Shown: one piece after another, positions 1 through 20,662 of the stretch | Position numbering within the stretch: the first letter of the stretch is position 1 | Layout of the letters: each line of letters begins with the position of its first letter | Assembly: GCA_037013685.1 (NCBI GenBank) | Contig: CM072897.1 | Location: forward strand, 19,542,143 to 19,606,142 | Direction: 5' to 3' | DNA: 64,000 nt | Source of the DNA: Acridotheres tristis | Taxonomy: Eukaryota > Chordata > Aves > Passeriformes > Sturnidae | Notes under the pieces: generated by a model | Database searches by the model: none | Told to the model about the DNA's origin: nothing | Seen by the model: the letters and a program-made list of their open reading frames with translations, nothing else | Made by a program: the position numbers and the translations under genes

Positions 1-3000
1 ATGGACCAGATCCAAGGAGTGATGGATAGCTGGACAGGTGCCCAGCTGAAAGCTCAAGAGCCCAGCAGTGAGAAGCATCTCAGCACCTGTGTCTCGACAG
101 AGACAGGAGCAGGTTGAAAACCCAGCTGTCCACGGGCTCCTGCTCCTCATCTGGCAGCACAGTTCCTTGGATAATCTCAAAGCCTCCTCATCAGGTGCTC
201 AGGGCATAGCTGTGCCCTTTCCCAGCCCCATGTCCTGTGCATCTGCCCAGACCCGACTTTCTCACCTTCAGCTGCCAGCTAAGTGCTAAATCCGTAGCAG
301 ACTCCAAAGATTATCAGCTCTTTTCCTGTAAGGGGGCTTTGTCTGGGAAAGGCTTCCTCACACACCTCCATATTTGGCACCTTATCACTCACTTGAAGTG
401 AAAACCAAGCTCAGTAAGGCCTCTCCCCTCCAGAGAAGGCCACAAGAGTCACAGCATGTGCAGACTCCCACAGGCCACTATCCCACCTCTGGAACAGTGA
501 GATACCTGGGAAAGGGAAAGCCATCCCTCCCTGCTCACCCTCTAGATATGGAGGACTTCACTGTCCTCTAAAGCAAAACTCTGGAGCTGAAGGGCTCATT
601 TTCAGTCAACTCTTCCTTGTACAGAAGCTGGTCCAGATCAACAGATTGTTCTTGCCTGGTTATTTTTATACTATATAGTTTTTGAGGTTAATGAGCAACC
701 AAAACTGTCCTTGTAAGCCTGAGTTTGGCTAAGGAGAGTGTTCTGTCAGCAGCTGATTCCTCAGGAGGAAGTCACTGAAAAGTCTGTCGTTCCCTTTGGA
801 GATGAATGACCTCCTCCAGACAGCAGATGGAGCAGTCGCTGCTGAGGTCTTCTGCAGCGGGCTGTTTCAGCTAGAGGAAAAGGGGAGGAATAAAGTGACA
901 TTCTGTCTTGGCCACTTCTGAGAAGGGAAATGAACACAACAGTCGTTTCTGAAATCCAGAGAGCAGGAGAAGTAGAGAAGTATCAGTTTGTTTTCGTCTG
1001 TACTTTTGTCAAGATGAAGAAGAGTCTTTCTCAGTATGTCCACCACGGAGAGGCTTTCAGTTTCTCTCTTCTCTTTACCCCTTGTCTTCCATCAGTGCCC
1101 AACAGCCATTTCTACTCGAGATGTGCTGTGCTCTGAGGCGGGGAGATCAACCATCCCACTCACCCCAAATAGCCTGAGGATGCTGCAGGGAAGCACTCAA
1201 TCCTGCAGCACTAACAAAGCACAGGCTGAGCTTACAGAATGGAGACAGAGTAAATCACATGCAGACTTGCAAAAGGCAGTCCCTGGAACCTGAGCTGGTT
1301 GATCACCCAGAAATTTCCTGGGAATCTGCCTGGGTTTCCCTTTGATCTCTTTTGGTTAGTACTTCTCCTTGTTATGCATGATGCCCAGCCTAGAGGCAAG
1401 ACATCTTCACAAGACTTATAAGTGCCACAGTACTACAAAGGAAAAAGGAATTTCATGCTCACAAAGCCTCAGCAATATCTATACACACACATAAGAAGAA
1501 ACAGACTTCAAATACTTATAAAAGGACCTATTGTGTTCTGGATTTCCGTGGTTTTCCAGTGTCTTACAGCTTTACTTCAAGATCATAAGATACTTTCTTT
1601 GAAACCTTTTCAAGCCCTTCCCCCCACAACCAGTTTTAGCACCCCTTTACTCCTCTTCATTTTATAAAACATTTTCTGGATGTTCTGACTGTGCATCACT
1701 TTTCTCAACCATGTTTCTATTTCTCTGATTGTTGTCTCTTTATGGAGGAGGTTAGAGACCTCTTTTATCTACTTAAACAAACCTGGTTCCATGTGCAGCC
1801 ACAATCACCACCTTTGGGCTCATTTAACACCAAGGACTCCATATTCTATGCTTCCTGTATTCACACAGAAGGAAAATACTAGGGACACCTTTGTCACAGC
1901 AAATTCCATTGCCCAAATCTCTGTGGACAGATCTAGAGCCGACAGCTTTGCCAGGCACACTATTTATGAGCTGTGTCTGTTAACACACAACCCAGGGGGG
2001 TGTGTGAGCAGTTTGCAGTATGAGCTATGAAATACACAAGCAGGTTTGGCAGTCTCAGTGGTGACATTCTCAAACAACTGCCTCTCAGAAGACCAATACA
2101 CCATTCACTGCAAAGTCTGATTCAGGGCCTTAGCTGGCATGTTAAAATACGCCCAGCTTACACTATTGCACAAGGCACATCCTATCTGGATCAGCTGCCC
2201 CCAAGAGAGCAGGACTGTGCACTTGACTGCACATTCTGCAGTTCCTGGACTGTAGCACAGCCTGGAACATGCCAAGGAAGAGACAGCGATCAGGAGGGTG
2301 GAGCAGAGGGGGCCCTGGCACTGCTCTGTGGGAAGTGACATGACCTGTAAGGCAGTACCCCTGAGGATGAGCAGCTGATGCCACCTCACGCTGTCCCCAC
2401 CCTGAGCGATTCTCTCACAGGGCTGTGGGTGAGTGGAGTGGCAAAATAGCAGCTGAGCCAGTGGAGAAAACCACTCCCCATGGACACACCCCCCCGTGAC
2501 CCCAGTCCAGACTGGCTATTCCAGATATGCATGGGACACACACCAAGGGAGGAAGAGAAACAGGTTATATTCATGCTGATAACCAAGTGTATTTCTGCTG
2601 GTAAAACTGTGGGGCTCTCAGCCTTCTCTTTTCCCTCTCCCCTGCTCATGGAAATCTGACCTGAGGCAGTCCTGCCTCTTGCAAAGTGCCCTCAGAAGCC
2701 CCCACACACAGCTCTGCAAGCTGACAGTCCCTACACATCTTTCTCACGTCTCCAGGCCTGCCTAAATCCTTCTTCCATGATCCTCTGCCACAGCAAGGGC
2801 TTCAACTACAGCCTTAAAGGCTGCAAATCAAAGGCTTCTCGAGGATCCAGCTTCTGGGCGTTTTCTGTAACAGTAACAGAAATAAAGGTTGCCCTTTTGG
2901 CATGTAATTTTGCTGGTAGGGTTGAACTACACCAGTTTGTTAGTTTAAGTTACATGATGAGGTTTTAGCAATGCCCTTTGTATCACAGGAATTAGGTCAG

Positions 3001-6000
3001 GTTCACTAGGCACCAAACATTTTAAGGCACATTCACTCCCAACAACACTGGCACTGCTGTTAGTGCTGAAATGATGTGAATATAAATTATAACAACCATA
3101 ATACAGAATCCAAAGTATTTACAATGACACACAGCCCACAGAATACTCACCAATGGGAATGCAAATTGGATGGATGTCGGCAACTGCAAAATAATTTGAG
3201 TTTGGATTTCCTTCCCAGAGATAAGATTGAGCATCTGTCATGCATCTTCTACCTTGCCAAGTTGAGAATACATGAGAACACTTCAAGCATTGCTCTGCTC
3301 ACATATACCCATCCTTTCTTCTGAACAATACACAACACACCTCTAACACATCTAATCACTCTCATGTTTACAGGGCCACACCTGACAGATAAACAGGGAT
3401 TTCACTGCAGATCTCAGCTTCTGAAAGTGCTGCAGCTGGAGTCTCACAGGAGCAAGACTGGAAATGCAGTCAAAACACCTTCCTACCAAAGTTTCTCACT
3501 TCCTGGGGATAATTTCCTAACCTGTCTTCTTCCCACAAATTTTAGTTTTTCCATCTTCATTAATCTGAACCATTTGCTCCAGAAACAAGCAGCTCAGCAG
3601 TCAGTGCCACCACTTCTGATTTGTCGGGGTGCTCACCAGCACAGGTGGTGGCTCACACCTGTTGCAGTTCCTGTGGATTTTCTGGAAGCCAGGCTGGTCA
3701 CCACAGGGTGTGAGTAACCAGCACTGCAAAACTCAGCAATTTGGCTCCAACTGAAAGAAATGCATCAATTTGGACACGGATGATGCCAGCTTCAGCCCTG
3801 GTGTCTCAGGCAAGATGGAAACAGTTCTGTCTCCCACTGCTGAGCTCTCAAAAACTAGGAGGTGGTAAGGTCTCCAAGGAAGGCAGATTCATAACCTGGG
3901 AGGGAGGGAAAGAGATTCTCTGTGCAGAAATACTTCTTCAACAGCAAATCTCTCCACCGTGGTTCAGATTCTGCACAACATCCACACAAGTGGCATCTGG
4001 CAGCTTCAAACTCTTCCCAACTATCTTTCTGGGAACAGGGTTGCCAGAGAAGCTGATACTTATTATTTAAAACTGGGACTTGCATATTTCCCATGCGATT
4101 CTACTTCTGAAGCACTACTGAGGAGAGGTTTGCAACTGCCAAGACATGAAAGTGTTTGTTATTAACACATCACTATATAATGAGGAGCTTAGCAGGGGGC
4201 TGGGTATGCACAAGTCTTCTCTGCTGCTGACAGTGTAGATGGAAGTCCCCAGGTATCCCATTAGGTGGCAAGTGACAATGAGTACTGCAGCCAAAACGAA
4301 GCAATTTGGCACAATTTAGTAAAGAGATGACATTTTCTGCTCGAAAAGGGCCCAGAATTGGAACAGCACGAGCTGTTTCCAATTGAGATTGAGCTGTGCT
4401 GGCCAAGCTGAGTGGGTGTCTCACAGAGCAGAGCAACAGTGGGTGCTGAAGTCCAGGACTGAGATCTGCTGGCAGAGCTCTGACAGGGAATGTTGCCCAA
4501 TTTCTGAGAACAACACAGAGTCTGTATTTTAATTAGAGCTCCTCCACTCATCTGCATGGCTCAGTAAAAACTTTGTGAATTTTCCAGGCTTTTGTTAGGA
4601 CCCATCCAAAAAGCCTACCTTCAACTTTTTTCTTCTCCTCCCCCAGCAAAGCCACCTAGCAACCACCTACCCCGTGTGTTCTGCTGTTGGCTCCCATGGA
4701 ATGTCACAGGTAGGCACTGATTCCATGTACATGGAGTGATGTGTGGTTCTGGAAAGAGGGCCCAGCTCGGATGAAATGAGGCCTATGAGCAAAGGCAGCC
4801 TGATAGCAAGGTATGATGACACACAGATGAGTGAGCTGGACACACAAAACCTGAGTAACTGACTCCAGGTGTCTGGGGAAGGCTGAGATAAGGGACAATA
4901 TGTTGGGAGTGCTGGACAGGACAGGAGCTAAGAGGCCTGCAAGGACCTGCCATCCAAATTGTGCCTGGGTGCTGCCCAGTGCTCATTGGCTGCAGTTAGA
5001 GATTCCATCCCAGGCACTGCAGACACACGTGATCCCAACAACAATAAAGGAATTCATACTTTGGGAAGGCTCCTTCCCTCTCTGTGTTGTGCACTGGCCT
5101 GGAGTACCTGGCCAAAGCAGCTCAAAGGGAATGAGCTCGTTTGAATATGAAAACTCAGCTTAATAAGGAGTAAAGACAATTGCTTCAAGCTTGTGAGCTC
5201 AAAGTAAGAAAAACAGGTTTCCAGATCTCCTTTGGGAACTAGAAGCTTTGGCTTTCACCTCTCCCTGTGCCCACCCTTGTTCCCCTCCCTCTTGCCTCCT
5301 GCCTAATGAGGGTCTGGCAAACCCTCATTTCTCCAAACCAAGCCCATGGTCTGAAAAGCAAATTCAGTGAGGTCAAAAGCTCCCACATACAGGTCTGTCA
5401 GCTCTGAGTGGCCTGGGAACAGATGACACTGTGCAACTCTCCATAGCTAATCTTCAAACAAACAAGAATCACATCCTTTGTCTGCTTCCTACAGAAAAGA
5501 GGGGATTTTCCACCTTTTCTCATTTTTTTTTTCCTAAAGGGAACAAGTTCCATTTTCAATAACTGAACACCGATTAAAACCACTGTCCCTCTACCAACCC
5601 CCAAGACACAAGTAGCTTATACCACAAAACTGTCAAGAAAAAGATTTCTTGTACAAGGACTTCATAACACCAGGGAAAAGAAATGAAGGAAAACTGTTGA
5701 TAATAAATTTTAACTCTTTCCATTCTAAAAAAAAATCTCTTAAATTTTACCCTTCTCTTCCCATGCTTTTAATAAAAGTATCCCAGTGAAAAGTCATTGA
5801 GATCAGTTTCAACTTTTTGAAATGACACACAGCAGTGACCCAGCTGCAATAAGCTTGCTATTTCCAAAATTAAACAGGTATTTAATCAATAATTTTTATT
5901 CAGACTGAGTTAGCTCATATGAATCCAACAGCCCTGAGCCCCTCTAGGTTACCTCTAACTGGAATTCATGGGGTGGCTCAAGGGCAAGCAATAAGAAGAT

Positions 6001-7900
6001 GGACTTCAGTTCTCAGCTGACAGTTTCACCTCTAATTTTACTGTTTGAGGCAAATCTAGATCTCCATTGGCTTAAAAATTTTGACCAAGAAATAGGTGCT
6101 TAGCTCTTTAACTGAACAGGTTCTCTGAAGGAACTTGTCTTTTATAAACCTCTTATTTTTTGTTGGCAGACTGTAAAATGAATCTTTCCATTATCTTTGA
6201 AGCCTTGTTCAAGTGCACTGCCAGAACTGTCCACGGAGGCTGAACACCAGCACTTTACAAAGGTCCAACTGAGGTGGTTCCTCCTCAGCAGCTTCCACTG
6301 CGTTGATGTGGAGACTGCATCTGTAGTAAAACAACTGAAACAACTTTAGTCTCATCTCTGCATCGGCATCAGGTGACAAATTATTCACCCCAAAGCAGAA
6401 TTGTGCCTTAATTCCCCAAAGTACTGCTGTGTCAGATTGCTGCTCACAGCCACACCCTGACACGGGACTAATAATGGGGTCCCTGAGCAGTGACAATGCT
6501 CTGGGTTGAGGCTGCCCCATGGGCACATCTAATTATGATGTTCTGTGACAAGGCTATAAATACCCTTGGTCCCACAGGTGAAGCCCTCATTGCAGCAGGT
6601 TTTTGGGCAGCTATGTACTCTGTTCTCTCTGCTTGCCTGGGCTGGAGGGCTGTTTGTAACCATGAGAGCCTCCCAGGCCTCTCCCCCAGTGAGATTTCAT
6701 AAACACAGACACATCAAGCATCAGCCAGAAAAGCACTGAAGGGGAAATTATTAAATCTGTTCAAATAAAAAAAGCTACTGACAAAACCCAAAGACCACCT
6801 GAGCAAAGGAAAAGGGGGGGTTACACGTTAACCAAGCAACTCTGGTGGGCTGAACAGGGTCTGAGAGAAGAAGATGAAGGCTCTGTGAACGGCCATTATG
6901 ACAGGAAGGTATTAGAAGATAAAGAAATGTTCAAAGGATCTGTTGAAGAATAGGGAAGGCAGAAAAGCCTCTAGTTTGTCTACGTGATTCTGTTCTTAAA
7001 AATCATTACATAATCACTTTAGGCTCACAAACCCAGTCAGTGCCCCTGGCCACCATCAATTGTCAGGTGAGGAAGGTTTTTTCTCACTCTCTCCTTCACC
7101 AGCAATTCCAGCCTCCATCATCTGCCTGGCCTGCCCATCTTTGCTCCTCAAAGCTCTGAGGAATACTTTCACAGGAAGAGAATCCATATGTAATAATAAA
7201 TAACAAATAAATGAGGAAGTCCTTCATAGCAATGCCTAGGAAGAAAGAGAACCTAACGGGCAGCCAATGAGCCCTGAGGGCCAGACATGAATCCATGACG
7301 AAGGCTGCTGACTAAATACCATCCTAAAAAGAAAGAAAAATCAACAAAAAAGCCTTCCACTAATCTATCTCTTCTACTGCTTGCTTTGTCAGAGTCTGAG
7401 GAGATGACAATCACTCACAACACAGAACTGAATACGGAAATTATCAGCTGCCTCAGCCAACGCACTGTGGCACAGTTGCCAAACTCTTGCAAATTCTGTC
7501 AGAAGTCTCTGAGCAAACGTTTCTGAGATTTCTAAAGCAGCCCAGAAAAATTCCCTTTCATTAAAAGGGAAACCTCTCGTCTTGCTCACTACAGCATCTC
7601 CGTGATGGATGCACCAAGTAGCAAAGGGTGTTCCCAGGCCTGCTCCCAGCACAGGCGGCATCAGAGTGTGGGCAGGTCTAACGAGGCCACCTCATCCTGG
7701 GGAAGGCATGGAAGACGGCGAGACCAGGAATATTCCCACAAAAAAAAGAAAAAATGCATACTAGGGTTGGTTATTAGCTTTGGACAGTGACTGTATGAAT
7801 ATGAGCCTTTAGAGAAAATTTGGTGTGAGGCACGGCAGAGGAGCTGCGGGACTGCAGACACTGTGCTGTTGGGGCAGAGTGGAAATACAACACAGACCCA
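1..7900. other. Gene-poor intergenic DNA upstream of ADPGK
   Basis: No ORF here resembles a known protein, and none shows exon-like conservation or joins into a spliced frame. I see no CR1 copy, unlike most of the window. In the human order the next gene beyond ADPGK is NEO1, so this is probably part of the NEO1-ADPGK spacer. A TATA-like string lies at 6554-6562, but no gene follows it. Distant regulatory elements cannot be excluded without alignments. Confidence 0.6.
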
Positions 7901-8199
7901 CAGAGGTGCTGGGGAACAAAGAAATAACGGCACCGTGAGGAGGAACCCCGCAGAGGGGATGGAGCAGCAGTACCGCGTACATAAGAGGTTGCAGGCACGA
8001 CGCCCAGTCAGACATCAGGTCAGCGCTACTGAAGGACCCGGCACCAGGGCAGTGCTCACCGCGGGCTCCTCGCCCCGGCTGCCCGAGGGCCCGGCAGCCT
8101 CGGCCCGTTCCGTTTCCCGGAGTCCTCAGCCCGGTGGTGCCATGAGGGACCCCCCGCCCCATCATCTCCCCTCACAACGCACCGCCCCCTGCCGCCTAC

Positions 8200-8345
8200 G
8201 CTATTCTCGTGCCAAGTTACGCAAGCGACGTAGGGGCATTGCTAGGCCGCACGCAAGTTACGCAGGGGAAGTGCTATTCCCATACCGATTTACGCAGGTG
8301 GTGAAACCGCACGGCCGGGCCGCACGCAGGTTACGCAGGAGGAGC
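8200..8345 (+). repeat. 73-bp imperfect tandem duplication in the ADPGK promoter
   Basis: Copy 1 is about 8200-8272 and copy 2 about 8273-8345. Both begin with GCTATTC and carry a first TTACGCA motif 17 bp later (8217, 8290) and a second 41 bp after that (8258, 8331). Both also contain GGCCGCACGCA just before the second motif. The copies have diverged elsewhere. The result is four TTACGCA(A/G) octamers at 8217, 8258, 8290 and 8331. TTACGCAA resembles half-sites of C/EBP and PAR-type bZIP factors, but that assignment is only a suggestion. Confidence 0.75.
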
Positions 8346-8491
8346 GGCGCGCCACGATTCCCGAAGAAGTTTACGGCGGCCGGCGGGGGCGGGGCGCTAC
8401 GGAGGCGGCGTAAGAAGGCCCCCGGCGGCGGCGCTCCGCCTCAGCCGCGGCAGCGGGGGAGGAGGAGCAGCAGCGGAGCGCGCCCGGCGCG

Positions 8492-15598
<7,107 letters not shown>

Positions 15599-16022
15599 AA
15601 TACCGGGACCCTCCTTCTCCAACGCTGCACGGTGTCTGAGACCCGTGGATTGGGATTTGAAGCAGTGGTGGTATAGGAACAGAACCAGGGTGTGCTGTGT
15701 TTTCTGGGTATAACTGAAAAAGAGCCAAAGAATAATTCCAGGTATAAACTGTCGGGTACATTCCAGTCACTCAGCAGTGACTCAGGCACTTCACGTGCAG
15801 GTCAGGTGCAGATGTTTTAATATTTAATGTGAAAATTGGCTTTGTCTTAAGGAGGAGGAACACAAAAACCAAAATCCCTGGGTGGCAAGGATTGCTGTTC
15901 GTAGCTCAGAGTGGATCTTTTCTGGCAGTGCTGCAAAGTGCAGCAGCAGGAGAATTTCCTGCCCCTGAATCCCAGGGAGAGCACAGCAGTGCCCAGCCCT
16001 GCCTTGCCTCTGGTAAATTCAA

Positions 16023-16028
16023 AATAAA
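16023..16028 (+). terminator. ADPGK: Candidate ADPGK poly(A) signal (AATAAA)
   Basis: First AATAAA after the ADPGK stop, 425 bp downstream, followed by GTGTGGGTTATC, a plausible GU-rich downstream element. Later + strand candidates are at 17291-17296 and 17295-17300, 17919-17924, and 21005-21010 (the last also followed by a GT-rich stretch). Which is used cannot be decided from sequence. Confidence 0.45.
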
Positions 16029-19000
16029 AAGCGTGTGGGTTATCTCCTCCCAGCACATTGCAAACCTTGCCTGGGGTGAGAATGGAATTACTGCCTGGTG
16101 CAATCACCTCTCTGTGTGTCCAGCCCCAGGGGGAGCCACGGTCCCAAAATGTGACACAGACTGAACCTACTCCGGGCTGCACAGGTGATTCTGGATATCT
16201 GTGACTAAGGGTGTTCAGCTGAGCCCCCGCAGCCTGTGCTTAGTTTTTTGGAAACAAGGAGTGAAGATAATCAGGGTTTCTGTTTGGGAGACAGTTCTGT
16301 TTCCCTGCCAGGGAACCCCAAATCATTCCCTGTGTTTGCTGTACACTTAATAGTCTGCTAATGGTGTGTTACAGAAAAGCTCTTGGTGCTGGAGACTCAT
16401 TCTTGGTTGTTTGAGAATGGTTGTGCCAGATTCTTCAGTCTCCCTGCCCTCTATTAGGAAAGGTTAATATATTAGGGAAGGTCCCTCTGGAAGCTCAAAA
16501 GCTGCAACAGCGTTATCCAGGTAAGACTGAAGTGAAGAGGCCTTTTTAGGGTTTGATGTTGGGGTTTTTTTGACTAGGTCACTGATAGTTGCTTTGCTCT
16601 GGCCTTTGAAATTAAAAAAGCAGAACCATGTGTCCTTGTTAAATACTTTGTTTCTGTTTTTTTACCTTTTCACGGTCACACACTAAGAATTGTAGAGCAC
16701 CAGCATGGTTTTGTCTCTGGTCACTTCAGGAAGCTGGAGTGTATTTGCACAGCTGTCAAGCCAGTTTTCAGTGGAACTGGGTTAAGTGCAGTCAGCATGT
16801 TTGGGCAAGCCTGTGCCTTAGCAGAGCTTGGCAGAGGTTGTTCCAGGTCAGTCTGCACCTGAATGGAGGGAGGAGTCTGTGTCACTCAGGGTGGAGTGAT
16901 CTGTTGCTCTAACACTGTCAGGCTGCTGTCAGTGGTGTTCTCTGTTGGGAAATGCCATCCTGGCTGCTCTGCAAGGATGAAAGCTGGCAGCTGTTGTACT
17001 TGCACTGACTCAGCATGCAATGCTGTCATGTGTATTCAGCGTTCCCCCGAGCAAAGTCTTCTGTCTTGTGCAGAGCAGAAGTACAGTCAGGGCTGTGTTT
17101 TCCTGCAGCTCAGCTCGCCCTGAGCTTCCCTTGAGTGTCAGCATTTTATCCAGGTGCAGGATTTTCTTAAGACTGAAGGCATTCTACCCAGATTATTTTT
17201 TTATGATGATGATTATTACTGCTATTATTATTATCGTTGACAAACTGTAGCACAGGACTTGGAGTTCTGGTTTAGTCTTCCTAAACTGAAAATAAATAAA
17301 AAGAGCCTCTCTTTTAGGCTCACTTAGAGGTCCAAAGCTTACACTGTGCATTCTCGACCTGGAAACAAAACTAAATACACACAAGCTGTCACCAGCAACG
17401 GCTCTGCTGCTGTATTTCACTTTTTTCTTCCCAAAAGACTTCCAGGGATGTGAGGCTGCTGGGACTGACATTCCTTATGGCCACCTAAAAACACGTGACT
17501 GCACCTACAGACCTTGTCCCAGGTCAGTTGTGCTTGCATTGGACAGGAACATGACAGGCTAAAATTAGCTTTTTTAATCTGAGTCAATAAGTGTTGTAAA
17601 GAATAATTTAAAAGGAGCTTACTGGGCCAAAAGGCTGAACTGGTAATTATTGTTACTTCCTTCTTCCTGCTGCTCCTCACAGGTAAACATTTCTGCTGTG
17701 GCCCCTTCTGGGTGTGCTGGGAAAGCCTGGCATGGTGAGTCCCAGCTCTAATCCCAGCAGCTTGGAATGGCCAGGCTGCTGCTCTACCCAAATCTGCTTT
17801 ATCAGGCACACAGAACTCATCTGTGCCCAAAGTCACTTCCCAAGGGGAATCCTTAACCACCATGACCTCAGCTGTGCCAGTAGGATCCCTGATTAAGCTG
17901 TGAAACAATCTATATGGTAATAAATCTGAATTGAATGGAGGGGCCCAGCAGCCTTTGCTTTGTTTCACATGCTGTGAACATGATCTGCTTAACTTCCTTC
18001 TGCCTTCCCAAATTAATGACAGGGAGGCAGAGCTGAAATCCTTCACTGCACCTGTAGTCTCACACCTCTGCACAGCTACAGTGCTGACAACAAAGAAAAG
18101 CTGCTTCAACAGCTGCAAAAATACCAAAGCTTCAAAAACAGGCTTGAGCTGACCCTGTTCCCCCTCATCCTCTGTCTCTACAAATTCTGTTTGTTCTTCT
18201 GTGTTACTTGGACCTTGAAATCCACAGTGATGGATGACTCAAACCTCAGCCAATCTCACTCCCGAAGCAGGGTTTGCACTGGAAATGTTTATTCACACAG
18301 ATCTGCTGGAGGTGCAGCAGCAGAGCTCAGCACTGTGACAGCTCTCCATGGTAAAACCTCTGCACGTTGGTATTTTCACTTGCAGCCACCTTGGCTTGGG
18401 TTAATTTTGTCTTATCCATGATCCAAAATGAGCACTCTTCCCATGTTTTCTGTGTATGGCACTAAGGGTCAAGTGCTGGATTTATTTGGGAGGTGTGAAT
18501 TACAGAGGGCTGGCAGTCCCAGAGGACACATTCCTTCTCCACTGTGCCCTTGGGGCTGTGCCGTGGAAGAGCCAATCCCAAATCCAACTCTTGCCAGTTT
18601 AAAGGCTCTTTATCTTTGTTCCTCTCCAGGGGAGTTTCACAGCATTACTGAGAATTACTTGGTTTTCTTGTGTTTCCTGGTTATCTCTTGTTGGGATGTG
18701 TGAGATCCAGTCAAGTTTGCCCTTCCTTCCCAAGTTCTTTTTACAGAACTGGTGCCGAAATGTTCTTCCTCAGCCTTTAGCAAAGACTTCATTGACTGCT
18801 TTGTGCTGGATGTTTCAGAGCTCAGCTCAACTCCTTAGCCACTGGAATCCAAAGCCTGGAGAGCAGCAGAGCACTAAATCCATTCCAAAGCCCAATGGAA
18901 AACTGTCAGCAGTAGTGCATTGCTTCATTTTTACTATTTATTCTGTAATGATACACTGAATTATCACGATTTGTGTGCCATGGAGTCACCTTTCCATGTC

Positions 19001-20656
19001 CTGAGCAAGGAGTTGAATAATGGGACAGTTCTGTGAAATGGCACAACAGACCTCAATTTCCAGTTATCCTAAAATGTTGGTTTGGGGTTTTTCTTTGGAG
19101 CTTGCAGCTTAGGTGAAAGCTGAGGGTTTTGAGTGAGTGAACAGCTGAAGTGTCTCCGTGCCAGTATTGTCTCCATGCAATCTGTTCCAGAGCAGTGCTG
19201 GCCCAGACTTGTGTCACACAATTGCTGCCTTGCTATTCCTGGGCTAAGGAACATCAGAGTGTTGGGGAGAACAGGAGAAAACCAGAGGAAAATACTGGAT
19301 CTGAGTAACCTTTGCAGTAAAACCTGGATCTCAGAGCCAGGAATGTTGGTTCTGCCTGTTGGTGATGCTGGATGTTCTCCTCTTTCACTCCAGAGCAGTT
19401 TCTCGTGGGGTGTCAGCTGGATCGAGGTGGAATTCTCAGAGTCACTGATCCAGACTCTGGTGGGAGGATGTTCTCTCAGCAAAGGAAAGGTGCAGGTTGG
19501 AAATAGCACATGGCCATTTCCTCCTGTGCCAGGAGCTCTGTTCCCAACAGCCTGGGATCAGCCTGTGCTCAACAGACCTCACAGCAGCTGAGGAACACAA
19601 ATGATGGCAGGAATTATCCCATTAAAATGCAAGGGGAGGCGAAGGAAAAAATACCCTGGAAACCTCCCCTGCGACTTTCTCAGGAAAGCTGCCCCTTGGT
19701 GCAGACTGGATAAAACTGGGTTCAGATCTCACCCGTGTCTTCCATTAAAAACATTGAGTTTTTGGAGCAGTGTGGTTTGAGAGAGTGGTAAAGCTTTCCT
19801 TGTAGCAGAATTGGGTTTTCTCTTCTAGAAAAGTGTTGGCAGATGGAGTACTTGTTATAACATGGACTCTTTTTGAATGCATTTATGTGTGGAGCTTATT
19901 ACTTTAGTAGAGTTTTCCCTCATTCAGCACTGAGGCTTGTCTGTCTCTGCAGAAGAGGCTTTGCCAACTGAAACCTACTCCCCAACTGGGAAATCTAAAT
20001 TGTGAACAGCTTTAAGGCCCCCACATCCACCTTGCTCAGTCACAACTAAGCAAACAAGTACAGGAGCACAGCATGTACCCACTAATACTGCCTGTGCCAT
20101 AAATCAGCATCCAGTTGTCTCAGGGACCTCAACACCACATTTTTTGGGTTGAACACATGTTGCTGGATAGACAGATCATTACTCTTGGCTGAAACAAGGT
20201 CTTGCCTCCCAGGCATTGATGTTTGAATGTCTTTTAGTTTGCTTCCTGTGCAGAAGCCAAGATGCAAAGTACCTTGTGAGCTCTGTTTTACCCTGTTCAT
20301 CACAGACCTTTCCCTAAAAAGGGGAAGAGAAGTCCTAAAGCAGATGGTTTCTGCTTCCCTTGAAATTAAGCTCATGATTCTTTTCTGTTAAGGGGGGGGG
20401 GAAGAGGGGATTCAAATTATGGCTGATGCCAGAAACAGGTTTTGGAACATAAGGTGTGATTTCCAAAATCCCTAAATGCCTCAGTGCAGTCCTGCTGAAG
20501 AGTCCCTTACTTAATTCCAGCTGAAAGAGCAGTCCAGCCTCATTACCATTAGCACAAAAATGCTCTCCAGAAAGATCCCAGGAATTTACTGCATGCAAAT
20601 GCCACCATTACCATGCCCAGGGGAGGAAAGGGGACAGGGCAGGAGTTGCAGCTCTA

Positions 20657-20662
20657 TTTATT
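20657..20662 (-). terminator. BBS4: Candidate BBS4 poly(A) signal (AATAAA)
   Basis: TTTATT on the + strand, read as AATAAA in the BBS4 sense, about 1.29 kb after the BBS4 stop codon. It is the first perfect hexamer I noticed downstream; a TATAAA variant exists near 21,567. Use is unproven. Confidence 0.4.

Noticed and set aside
6554..6562. TATA-like CTATAAATA that could mark an unannotated promoter
   Set aside because: No coding exon, CpG enrichment or conserved start follows; a match of this length is expected by chance in AT-rich intergenic DNA.
17417..18127. 236-codon ORF on the - strand between ADPGK and BBS4
   Set aside because: No homology recognised, no flanking exons, no promoter; consistent with chance in 6 kb.
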